This document shows positions 56,462 to 64,000 of a DNA stretch of 64,000 bases, one piece after another. How positions within the stretch are numbered: position 1 is the first letter of the stretch; each line of letters begins with the position of its first letter. Location of the stretch: contig DYNP01000002.1 of assembly GCA_020721005.1 (NCBI GenBank), positions 191,598-255,597 on the forward strand. The letters run 5' to 3'. Origin of the DNA: Thiomargarita sp. GTDB taxonomy: Bacteria > Pseudomonadota > Gammaproteobacteria > Beggiatoales > Beggiatoaceae. A program made the translations under genes and the position numbers. A model generated the notes under the pieces. The model was given only the letters and a program-made list of their open reading frames with translations. It did no database searches and had not been told where the DNA came from.

Positions 56462-59020
56462 TTAGGGTTGTACTGTGAATTCTAAAGGACTGAAGTTGAA
56501 AATAATTTCTCCAGTGGGACGGCGATAGCCCAGATATAAGGTATAGTGCCCTTCGGCATGGAGAAATTGGCCACTGAACAGTGTAAGGTTATGAACTGCA
56601 GGGGCAGTTTCTAAATAGTCAAATCGAGTGGGATTTTCCACAGTTACGCCGCCGTCCCAAACTTGATAGGGAAAAACGGTGCTTTGATTTCTCATATACC
56701 AATTGCCTATTTCATCGCCCGGAGGTTGATAGCGGACAATCATCAGCAGTTCAAGGGGGTTATTGAGATCGTTATTATGAGGTCGCAAGCGAGCCACAAT
56801 GTTAACGGTTTCTGTGCTGTTGAAGGTGGCAACATTGCCCACTTCTTCTCCCAGTAAGACTCCACCCTCAAAGCTGGCATCGGGAAAACTTTTTAGAATA
56901 CCTTGTAAATCAACAATTTGGGCGTTGCCATTTGAATCGTTGAGACTGGGGAATTCCAGATCGGGCGGCAGCACTGTTATTGTTTGAGTAACAGAACTGA
57001 TTTGATTAAGGCTGTCTTGAATTTGAAGAGTAATGTCATAAGTGCCTGCTTCCTTAAAGGTCATGGAGGTGTAGACTCCATTGCTGCTACGTTCAGCTAT
57101 GCTGCTTTGAGCCTTCTTGCTGCTCCAAATATAGTCGGTGAGATTAGCCTGAGTGGAAGGAACGGAGTTAGAAGCGTCTAAGTACACAGTTAAAGGGGCA
57201 AAACCTGTATTAGGAGTTAGAGTAAATTGGGCTTGAGCAGGCAGACTGTCTTGGACGAAAATGGTTTTGGCTGGAGAGGTGTGATTGTCATTACCTTGCT
57301 CATCTGAGGAGGCGACTAAGGTAATATTGTATTCTCCAGCTTCACGAAATGTAATCACAGCGAGAGATGAATTTTTGCCCTGCAGTTCATATTCCCCATC
57401 CCCTCTAATTAACCATTCGGGGTTATAAATCGGTATATTGGGATCAGCACTGAGTTCCACTTTTGAACCGGTCAGCACTGGGGAGGCAGGTGTGATGGTA
57501 AAATCAAGAAGTGCTGATGAGGATAAAGTTATAACTTGGGTAATTCGATCAGTTTGTTCTTGAGCGTTACTGACGACTAAGGTTATGGCGTAATTTCCAG
57601 GAGGGGTGCCCGTGGGAAAGTCGCGTTGAGCTTGGGGATTGGGTCCTTCAGCAAACAATTGTCCTTCTTCATCCAACCATTGGTAGTATTCAGCATCGCT
57701 GGAGTGTGTGGCATCCAGTTGTACAGTAAGAGGAGCAGTGCCTGAGGTGGGAGTGGCTGTGAAGCGGGCTACCGGGGGTGAATCTACAGGAGGGGGAAGT
57801 ACTTTGATAATGGTAGAAGTACTGTGAGATTGCCCAGCGCTGTTGGTTACGGTCAAAGTGATGTTGTAGTCACCTGGCTGGATGCCGGCTGGAAATTCTA
57901 CTGCAGTTTGAGCCCATTCACCTATAGTTTGTCCGCCGGTGCTGGTCCATTGAAATTTTTGGGCATTGGTGGAGGCAGTGGCATCCAATATTACCGTAAA
58001 GGGAGCAATTCCTGAAGTGGGAGTGGCAGTGAAGCTGGCTACCGGGGGAAGAGTTTGGGAGGGAGAGGTGCTGAGACGAAATAGTTTTTGACTGCCAGGC
58101 CAACGATTGAGGTTGGTGGCGTCAGCATGACCGTTGACTGAGAAGTGGTATTGGACATAGCCGCTGCCAGTGGTTCGGGCGTTGGCAGCTTGGAACCAGA
58201 AGGATTTATTTGCGCTGATTAGGAAGGGATAGCTGCGTTTGCAGCTGCCAGCTGGATAATTGGGACCGGTATTTTCTAAATGGTGGTAGTAATCATTTGC
58301 CACAAAGTTGTTGTTTTGACCTGTATCTTTAAAGGTGATGCCATCTTGTACACAACGCACACCAATTTCTTCAACATCCAGTTTCACTAAAACATAGTTG
58401 ATATTCTGACCTGGAGGAAGACGGGTAGTATCTACCCGAGGGGTGACTGTGAAGATGGTTTTGCCTTTGGCAGGTACGTAAATATCGCAGTAATTTCCAC
58501 CAACGCAGGTGGTTTGATTATTGAGTTGGGTACTGATATCTAGGGTAATGGCAGGGGCTAATTCATTGTCTGCCAGTCCTTCTCCCTTTAGACTGAGGGT
58601 TTGGCTGGCAGTGGCTATGGAATGGGTTTCCGAGGCATTGACTGACCCTACTTGAGCTGGCGCAAAAAAGTGGTTGATAGCATTTCCAGTGGTTGGCTGG
58701 TATTTCGATACGCTTAAAAGGGAATTAAATATCCATTCATTGTTGGGATTTTGTTCTCCAAAATAAATAGAACGTCCAGTGAATCCAAAATTTTGTCCAG
58801 ATATTTGTAGGACCAAGCTGTCTCCAGCAGTGGATCCTCCTTGCCATTGTATAGCATTGAAGTCAATATAAGCTGCGCCTACTAACAGTTGTCCGCATTG
58901 ATAGGTGTTGTTGTCAACGGTATTACCGCAGAGATTGACTTGCAGATTAGGCACATTGGCCAAGGAACTTTGGATATAGAACAACAGGAGAGATAGGAAA
59001 AAAGTGTTTAATTTAAACAT
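56462..59020 (-). CDS. Secreted multi-PKD-domain protein
   Basis: 852 residues. Signal peptide about 1-21 (ending SSLA). The N-terminal third contains paired cysteines (CVGGNYC and others). Then come four PKD-like Ig folds (about 325-410, 412-500, 503-592, 595-685) with PVASFTATPTSGIAPFTV-type starts. The C-terminal 150 residues form a separate beta-rich domain ending at LEFTVQP. PKD domains usually mediate adhesion or carbohydrate contact (family knowledge). No anchor or sorting signal was recognised. Confidence 0.85.
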   Translation of the reverse strand: MFKLNTFFLSLLLFYIQSSLANVPNLQVNLCGNTVDNNTYQCGQLLVGAAYIDFNAIQWQGGSTAGDSLVLQISGQNFGFTGRSIYFGEQNPNNEWIFNSLLSVSKYQPTTGNAINHFFAPAQVGSVNASETHSIATASQTLSLKGEGLADNELAPAITLDISTQLNNQTTCVGGNYCDIYVPAKGKTIFTVTPRVDTTRLPPGQNINYVLVKLDVEEIGVRCVQDGITFKDTGQNNNFVANDYYHHLENTGPNYPAGSCKRSYPFLISANKSFWFQAANARTTGSGYVQYHFSVNGHADATNLNRWPGSQKLFRLSTSPSQTLPPVASFTATPTSGIAPFTVILDATASTNAQKFQWTSTGGQTIGEWAQTAVEFPAGIQPGDYNITLTVTNSAGQSHSTSTIIKVLPPPVDSPPVARFTATPTSGTAPLTVQLDATHSSDAEYYQWLDEEGQLFAEGPNPQAQRDFPTGTPPGNYAITLVVSNAQEQTDRITQVITLSSSALLDFTITPASPVLTGSKVELSADPNIPIYNPEWLIRGDGEYELQGKNSSLAVITFREAGEYNITLVASSDEQGNDNHTSPAKTIFVQDSLPAQAQFTLTPNTGFAPLTVYLDASNSVPSTQANLTDYIWSSKKAQSSIAERSSNGVYTSMTFKEAGTYDITLQIQDSLNQISSVTQTITVLPPDLEFPSLNDSNGNAQIVDLQGILKSFPDASFEGGVLLGEEVGNVATFNSTETVNIVARLRPHNNDLNNPLELLMIVRYQPPGDEIGNWYMRNQSTVFPYQVWDGGVTVENPTRFDYLETAPAVHNLTLFSGQFLHAEGHYTLYLGYRRPTGEIIFNFSPLEFTVQP

Positions 59021-59366
59021 GTTAAGTTAACCTGAATTCGATATAAAACTTTTGTAATTATCTGAAAATGGAGAATATTACCCTGATCTGAGTTAGAGTG
59101 AGTGGTTTTTTGTCTAAAAGGATTGTCGGTCCTCAATGACAAGAAGGAAAAGCGGTTAGGTTTTAAAAACCTGACAGGTTTGTCAATAAAAACTGTGTAT
59201 TGAGCAGGATATGCTTTCTTATGTCGAACTCAGAATAGGTTAGCTTGGGGAAGGAATCACCCTGTAGGAAAATACAGAATTTACGCAGGAATCAGGAATA
59301 TTCAAAGTCCTGAAGAGAGGAAGAGAAAAACAATCAGAGGGTGCGGCTTGTAGCGGAATGGGAAAA
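59021..59366. other. Intergenic region
   Basis: Holds the leader of the PKD gene. A small palindromic motif AAAACCTGACAGGTTT sits near 59167. No coding frame is supported. Confidence 0.45.
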
Positions 59367-59395
59367 AATGCCACCTCCCACAAGAGGTGACATTT
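59367..59395 (-). terminator. Second terminator after the 672-residue protein
   Basis: On the minus strand AATGTCACCTC and GAGGTGGCATT form an 11-position stem with one G-T pair, followed by TTTTT. Confidence 0.8.
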
Positions 59396-59427
59396 CTTAA
59401 AGGTATCTTCTTCAAGTAAAGTTTGAA

Positions 59428-59469
59428 AACGCTCTATGTCTCTCTAAAATAATGAGAACATAGAGTGTT
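59428..59469 (-). terminator. First terminator after the 672-residue protein
   Basis: On the minus strand CTCTATGTTCTC and GAGAGACATAGAG pair almost fully, then GCGTTTTC. It begins 8 bases past the stop codon. Confidence 0.7.
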
Positions 59470-59476
59470 TAGGAGT

Positions 59477-61495
59477 TTAACGATGCATCCGTTGCATTGG
59501 ACGCCAATGAGCTAAATTCAAAGCTCCATCCCATTCAAAAGTGTACATTAAACCGGGCCAACTGACCATATAACGAGTAGGATTTAGGGCAGTGTTGTCA
59601 GGAAATTCAATGACTACTCGTCCAGCTGAGAAAGTATTCACTAAGTCACCCCCAACAAAACCTTTAATGTCATGAATACTCAAAAAGCTGAGTTCATGCC
59701 CAAACACTCGTCCAGCAGGTCCTTCAACTACGCAACTGGTGGCGGGAGAAATGCAATTGGAACCTTGAACAGTGCCGCGGCCAGTTCTTTCAAAATTGTC
59801 CCATACTTGCAGTTGGACTGATTTGGCTAAACGGAGTAATTCAATAATTGCGCGGTTGCGATAAGGAACAAAGGAAGGTATTGAATAGAACACTCTGTCC
59901 TCACCATAGTAGAATTTGGTGGGGAAGAAGGCTAAGTAGTAGCTACTCAGTATAGAGCGAGTCACTTCACTGGGTTGAGCTCGAATCAAAGGAACATCTG
60001 GACAAAATCCTTTGTTATTGGGGTAACGTGTGCCATTTCCCTCGCAAGATTTGTCAAACAGGTCATCAGCCATGTAGTAGGCGGTGAAAATTTGGGAACC
60101 TGGTTGATACACTGCAGGATGTTTAGAGACTCCTAGACGAATGGCTTCTTCTACTTCGGCAATACTGTTGGCGGATGTAGCCGTGCCGTCAGAAAAGTCG
60201 TTGCTGTCCAAACCATGAATACCTACGCTTGAAACATCAAAGTCATCCAGCTCCGGATCACCATCATTAGTACCAGCATTAGGTCTTAAGGTAGATAAGT
60301 TGTAATCATTGCCATCTGCTAAAGTGGGACCCCAAGTGTTATTGAAAGAGATACGAGCTTCATCATCCCGATCTTCCGGACCTAAAGCAGAAGCAGGATT
60401 GGCAAAGGCATACACATAGTCACCTGCTGGGCTATTACCCCATGCTGGACTGGCTCCGTCTTCATGGTGAAGAATAACTGCTCTGTCTTCCGCAGCAGCA
60501 CAAAAACCTTCCCGTTCTTCTTTCACGGATTCATTGCCAGTGCCGACATGTATGTAGTGACGCGGATGGTCGTAAGTAACGCCTGCAGTGAAGCGGCGAG
60601 TGTAGTTGTCAATCCGATGTTGACCGGTATGTTCGTAATCGGGATCACCAACGCATTCATCTCCCTCTACATAAGTAGAGGTACGGAAATTAACCAATGC
60701 AGAAGCATTGTAGGCCAAACCATGTCCCACACCAGGAATGGTGATAAAGGCAGTTCCAGTCAGTGCATTGGGAACGTCGCTCAATCCACGGTTGTTAGCG
60801 AAGTTATTGCCGGCATCACTCCACGCCCAAGCACTGGTACCACGATGACTAAACACCTTGGTTTGGTTAGTCCCCCAGATTCCAGGATTGTTACTCAGGA
60901 GGATTTCCATGATCTGGTAGTTTAAACCATCCAACACGGCTTCCCCAATGAATTCAACATAACCCATAGTTTTGTGGTGATCAATAACTGCTTGAGCCTC
61001 GATTGTATCCGCGAACAATCCGTTGGGGTTGCTGCTGCTTTTGACCAAATCAGCAGCCACAGGTACTAAGTCATGACTCAAGTCCATACATTGAGGGTAT
61101 TTTATGTCAGTATTATTTACCGGGCTACATGTGAATTCGCCAAGCCCAGTATACTGGAAATTCTTAATGTCTAAGCTCTGATCAATTTCCCATTCACCGT
61201 CTCCGTCAATATCTGCCAAGCGAAATACGAACACGTCTCCAGGACTTAAAATGACGTCGAAATCCCGCAATTCACCACTCCAAGCTGCGCCTCGAAACCG
61301 CAGATGTCCTTGAATAAAGGCATCATGGTTGTTCATGATGGTGAAATAGTTTTCAACATTGCCATTATATACGGGAAATAACAGAGCATCCCCTCGACCA
61401 TCCGGATGGAACTCGATTTCTGCACTGGCGGGAGCGGTTATCCCCACGCTTAGCGCTACCGCGATGGCTGCGGTAATTTTATTGATTTTCTTCAT
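59477..61495 (-). CDS. Secreted 672-residue protein of unknown family
   Basis: Signal peptide about 1-25 (ending ASA). The mature protein is acidic and Asn/Gly/Asp-rich, with DIDGDGEWEID resembling a calcium-binding loop and about ten cysteines in spaced pairs that suggest disulfides. No domain recognised. GAGGAA lies 7 bases before the ATG. It has a near-consensus promoter, a strongly structured leader and two terminators, so it may be abundant; a surface-layer or sheath protein is possible (inference). Confidence 0.85.
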   Translation of the reverse strand: MKKINKITAAIAVALSVGITAPASAEIEFHPDGRGDALLFPVYNGNVENYFTIMNNHDAFIQGHLRFRGAAWSGELRDFDVILSPGDVFVFRLADIDGDGEWEIDQSLDIKNFQYTGLGEFTCSPVNNTDIKYPQCMDLSHDLVPVAADLVKSSSNPNGLFADTIEAQAVIDHHKTMGYVEFIGEAVLDGLNYQIMEILLSNNPGIWGTNQTKVFSHRGTSAWAWSDAGNNFANNRGLSDVPNALTGTAFITIPGVGHGLAYNASALVNFRTSTYVEGDECVGDPDYEHTGQHRIDNYTRRFTAGVTYDHPRHYIHVGTGNESVKEEREGFCAAAEDRAVILHHEDGASPAWGNSPAGDYVYAFANPASALGPEDRDDEARISFNNTWGPTLADGNDYNLSTLRPNAGTNDGDPELDDFDVSSVGIHGLDSNDFSDGTATSANSIAEVEEAIRLGVSKHPAVYQPGSQIFTAYYMADDLFDKSCEGNGTRYPNNKGFCPDVPLIRAQPSEVTRSILSSYYLAFFPTKFYYGEDRVFYSIPSFVPYRNRAIIELLRLAKSVQLQVWDNFERTGRGTVQGSNCISPATSCVVEGPAGRVFGHELSFLSIHDIKGFVGGDLVNTFSAGRVVIEFPDNTALNPTRYMVSWPGLMYTFEWDGALNLAHWRPMQRMHR

Positions 61496-61538
61496 AGATG
61501 AAGTTCCTCATAAATGCGATTAAAACCTTGATCAGTTT

Positions 61539-61592
61539 GGGATGATTGAATTGTGGAGGATAACCTCCCACACTGGAAAAATCAATCATCCC
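61539..61592 (-). promoter_or_regulatory. Stable hairpin in the 5' leader
   Basis: Outer arms GGGATGATTGA and TCAATCATCCC enclose an inner stem GTGGAGG / CCTCCCAC. It lies about 20 bases after the predicted transcription start and 44 bases before the ATG. Such stems often stabilise mRNA. Confidence 0.7.
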
Positions 61593-61618
61593 TCATCCAC
61601 TTGTGACTGCTGGTATGG

Positions 61619-61677
61619 ATATTACCCAAGGCACTTGAATTTGTCAATATACAACAGTGTGAGTTTTTTATGCAACA
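61619..61677 (-). promoter_or_regulatory. Promoter and operator of the 672-residue protein
   Basis: On the minus strand: TTGACA (61647-61642), a 17-base spacer, TAATAT (61624-61619). Directly upstream are the direct repeats TGTTGCA (61677-61671) and TGTTGTA, 21 bases apart. A 20-base block at 61650-61669 is identical to one at 63874-63893. Confidence 0.8.
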
Positions 61678-61786
61678 AAACAGTGAGTATAAGGTGACAA
61701 GGCCACTCTTCAACCGTTAATTTCAGGCAAAAAATACACCAGGCTGGTTTTATTTTTTATCCGTACTGCTAAGAGGTGAAATCTTG

Positions 61787-63175
61787 TCAGTCAGGAACGT
61801 TTGAAGAAGGTGGTTTGGGGGTATGATGTTTTCTCAGTAAGGCGCCTACCCACCTTCTGAAATTTCTTAAAGGAGCAGTTATACGCCAAGAATGAGACCT
61901 TTCAATCCAATCTAATTGATATCTTAACTCTTTATAAGCTTGTTCACAATCCCATAGGGCTATTTTTCTATATTTACCCTCAATTAGGATATCCGGAGCT
62001 GGGACGGCTTGCTGACACAGAGTTTGTAAAGGGGCTGTCACCACGGACCAGCGATAGGCGAGTGCTAGATTTCGCACTCCTGTAACACAGTGGTCATAAT
62101 AGTCAGGATCTTGCATTTTTTCAATGGCATGCACCCAGGCTTGCACGTCTTGAGGAGGCAGGGCCAGTCCGGCTTGATAATGCTCAATAGCCGCAGCCAG
62201 CACATCGCCTTGAGTGGTTAAAATGGGTTTTCCGGCCCATAAGTAATACAACAAACGGGTACGAAAAGAGTAGTGAGTTTCCAGGCAGTCAGCATGGGCG
62301 CTGACCCCAACTTGAGCCTCTAACAGACAGCTGCCCAATTCCTCATAGGGTATCCAGCCGTCTAAAAAGTAAACCTGTTGATCCAAGACTCCCAGTTGTT
62401 GGGCTAAAGCCTGAGCTTGATACTGCATGGCCATGGGTTGAATACTGCTATTAGGGTGCTGAGTCCCCAGAAATACCAGAGCAAGTCCGGGATAGCGGGG
62501 GGCCAACTGGTGAACGGCCTTGATGAGAGTGAGGGGATCAAACCATTGCCAAATACCACCTCCCCAAAGTAGGATAAAACTGGGTTTTTTTCCCAGTCGG
62601 GTTTGTAAGCCAGGACCTTTGCGTTGCGGAGGTTGATCGGGTAAGCCAAAAGGAATGGTCAATACGCGTTGTTGAATATCTGGATAAGTATGAGGATTAA
62701 TCCGTCCTAAAGCCAAAAGATGTCCCATCCAGAGATCTCGTTGTCTGTCATTAGCGCATAAAAAGTAATCCGCCCATTGCAATTGTTCATTGATAGTATG
62801 CACTTGTTCGGCAATAACTTGCTGGGCGTTTGCCGTGGGCTGCCGGTGTTGTTCCAGTCCTTCTAGGGGAATGGGGTCATACAAATCGGCAATAAGAACT
62901 TTGGCAGAATGTTTAACTAAAGGGTATTGTTTGAGGATATGTCCTTGAAAAATAATGAGTTCTGCCCAGGCTATCAGTTCAGCAATGTTGTCAGGACGGT
63001 GTTGAACCAAACGGACTGAAGGTAGCGAGGGAAGCAGATCATCTATGGGATTGGGAATGGCCAAGGTGACCGTATGTTGTTGACTGAGGGCGTTGGCAAA
63101 TTCCCAATAACGGATAGCTGGACCGGCCATTTTGATTGTAATTACGTCAGGACAGAGAAGTAAAACAAGAGACAT
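61787..63175 (-). CDS. Glycosyltransferase, GT4-like
   Basis: 462 residues, two Rossmann-like halves (GT-B). N-terminal MAGPAIRYWEFANALSQ is typical of group-1 transferases. The nucleotide-sugar region holds ILLWGGGIWQWFDPLTLI, and the C-terminal tail has SHSWRITAPLR, often seen at the end of surface polysaccharide enzymes. Donor and acceptor are unknown. Not in a polysaccharide cluster here. Confidence 0.88.
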   Translation of the reverse strand: MSLVLLLCPDVITIKMAGPAIRYWEFANALSQQHTVTLAIPNPIDDLLPSLPSVRLVQHRPDNIAELIAWAELIIFQGHILKQYPLVKHSAKVLIADLYDPIPLEGLEQHRQPTANAQQVIAEQVHTINEQLQWADYFLCANDRQRDLWMGHLLALGRINPHTYPDIQQRVLTIPFGLPDQPPQRKGPGLQTRLGKKPSFILLWGGGIWQWFDPLTLIKAVHQLAPRYPGLALVFLGTQHPNSSIQPMAMQYQAQALAQQLGVLDQQVYFLDGWIPYEELGSCLLEAQVGVSAHADCLETHYSFRTRLLYYLWAGKPILTTQGDVLAAAIEHYQAGLALPPQDVQAWVHAIEKMQDPDYYDHCVTGVRNLALAYRWSVVTAPLQTLCQQAVPAPDILIEGKYRKIALWDCEQAYKELRYQLDWIERSHSWRITAPLRNFRRWVGALLRKHHTPKPPSSNVPD

Positions 63176-63237
63176 GCAGAGTGCTCGGGGTTGTTGGGGT
63201 GAGGGTAAAATAGTTATTGAATGGATTTGAATCGAAA

Positions 63238-63548
63238 GTAGGTTGGAGTAGAGGCTTTAGCCGGTGGGTTGGAGTGGAGGCTTTAGCCGGCGGGTTGGAG
63301 TGGAGGCTTCAGCCGGTGGGTTGGAGTCGAGGCTTCAGCCGGCTAGCAATCGGCCCTTGTCATTTGTGTATATGGGGTGATGCTACGGCTAACCGGCTAA
63401 AGCCTCCACTCCAACGTAAGCATCGACTCCGGCTAAAGCCTCTACTCCAACGTAAGCATCGACTCCGGCTAAAGCCTCCACTCCAACGTATCTCAATTGA
63501 GGTGCAACTCTCATTTTTTTATGATCGCATACTTTTGCAAGAGATCTA
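63238..63548. mobile_element. R1 array with one MITE end, copy 4
   Basis: Four forward R1 units, a TGTCATTTGTGTATATGGGG centre, then three reverse units and a right end (reverse) GATCTCTTGCAAAAGTA matching copies 1-3. The matching left end is missing, so the element is truncated or rearranged. The 113-codon open frame across it is repeat translation. Confidence 0.7.
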
Positions 63549-63603
63549 CTATAACTGATGGAAATCTTGTTGACTATATTCTCAGTAACGGACAGTCGAT
63601 GAA

Positions 63604-63696
63604 ATGCCGGGATGTATCATCAAGGTCCTTGCTGAAAAGGTGTTAAGTGACAAGCTGATTTTAGACGGATTTACACTGGGGCAAACTGAGCATTAA
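63604..63696 (+). other. Short 30-codon open frame, status unknown
   Basis: Reads MPGCIIKVLAEKVLSDKLIL and ends LGQTEH. No ribosome site. It could be a fragment of a lost gene; nothing else supports it. The remainder of 63549-63863 shows no gene. Confidence 0.15.
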
Positions 63697-63863
63697 AAAA
63701 ACAATTTTTTAAGATTACAATTTGGTATACTATCTGCATGCAACATAAAGGGTGTCCTAAAAAGTCTAATACTGTCTGCAATCAATCCCTTAATTTGGTC
63801 AGTTTGCCCCCTGGATCTGTCCCTGTTGTATAAATGCTACAGTATTTTCGTAAAAATATCTTT

Positions 63864-63924
63864 ACTGTTGTACAAAAAACTCACACTGTTGTATGTTGAC
63901 AATTCAAACTCCCTTAGATAATAT
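63864..63924 (+). promoter_or_regulatory. Second copy of the promoter/operator module
   Basis: Direct repeats ACTGTTGTA at 63864-63872 and 63885-63893 (21 bases apart), TTGACA at 63896-63901, a 17-base spacer, TAATAT at 63919-63924. Nearly the same arrangement as upstream of the 672-residue protein gene, facing out of the window. The controlled gene must start beyond 64000. Confidence 0.8.
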
Positions 63925-64000
63925 TCATCCCAGCGGCCTTTAGCTCACACCCCTTTAAATTTGCTTTACCAGTTGTTGCTTTTCAATCAGACAACAAGCA

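Noticed and set aside
63217-63558. 113-codon open frame with GWSRGFSR and RLKPPLQ repeats
   Set aside because: It is the translation of forward and reverse R1 units; the same peptides appear in any frame that crosses R1.
63604-63696. Short frame as the tail of a Uma2-type nuclease
   Set aside because: The ending KLILDGFTL is only loosely similar to that family and far too short to support an assignment.
1-64000. tRNA or rRNA genes
   Set aside because: I looked through the intergenic regions for cloverleaf arms and conserved rRNA segments and saw none; a covariance search would be decisive.

Overview
The window looks like a chromosomal segment of a moderately AT-rich gammaproteobacterium. 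The evidence is a division and cell-wall cluster in gammaproteobacterial order (ddlB-ftsQ-ftsA-ftsZ-lpxC, an M23 peptidase divergent from dciA, then secA), plus mutS, prlC, nagZ, ftsEX and an RpoC close to the E. coli protein outside one large insertion. Heavy intergenic repeat load, many PAS/REC hybrid kinases, a PHA synthase and a bacteriohemerythrin recall large filamentous sulfur bacteria (Thiotrichales/Beggiatoaceae). That placement is inference from memory; there is no rRNA gene to confirm it.

Layout. 1-501: palindromic repeats. 502-7172: two hybrid sensor kinases flanking a REC-histidine kinase. 7167-11106 (minus): folC and mutS. 11226-14515: bacteriohemerythrin, nagZ, a fructosamine-kinase-like protein and an M48 lipoprotein protease. 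14516-15292: a candidate small RNA with its own promoter and terminator, then a repeat element with terminal inverted repeats. 15293-17329: prlC. 17697-27472 (mostly minus): secA, M23 peptidase, dciA (plus), lpxC, ftsZ, ftsA, ftsQ, ddlB. 27560-30609 (minus): a tandem array, a copied scrap of the rsmD start, an EF-G-like GTPase and rsmD. 31139-32869: phaC. 33181-38100: rpoC, without rpoB beside it and with about 230 extra residues next to the secondary-channel coiled coil. 38357-41030: ftsE, ftsX, znuA. 41392-43933 (minus): HPt protein and REC-PAS-GGDEF-EAL protein. 44020-46011 (minus): moeB-like gene and an Ala-rich exported protein. 46231-48748: secreted nuclease, LutA-type Fe-S protein, unknown protein. 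48753-54792 (minus): four-gene REC/kinase/GGDEF operon. 55133-56377: Cache-HAMP sensor without output domain. 56462-61495 (minus): PKD-repeat secreted protein and a 672-residue secreted protein with strong expression signals. 61787-63175 (minus): glycosyltransferase. 63238-64000: repeats, and a second copy of the promoter/operator found upstream of the 672-residue protein.

Themes. Housekeeping genes are interleaved with two-component and c-di-GMP signalling genes. Nearly every gap over 300 bp carries one of a few repeat families. R1 has core GGCTAAAGCCTCCACTCCAA and is often framed by terminal inverted repeats ending in TA. R2 is a palindrome around GGCGCAATA/TATTGCGCC. R3 is a CCCCTCCTTA palindrome. 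R4 and R5 are shorter dispersed motifs. At secA and rsmD, R1 copies adjoin short duplications of the gene's own start. The most unusual points are the RpoC insertion and orphan rpoC, the shared promoter/operator module, the candidate small RNA, and the repeat-associated duplications of gene starts.
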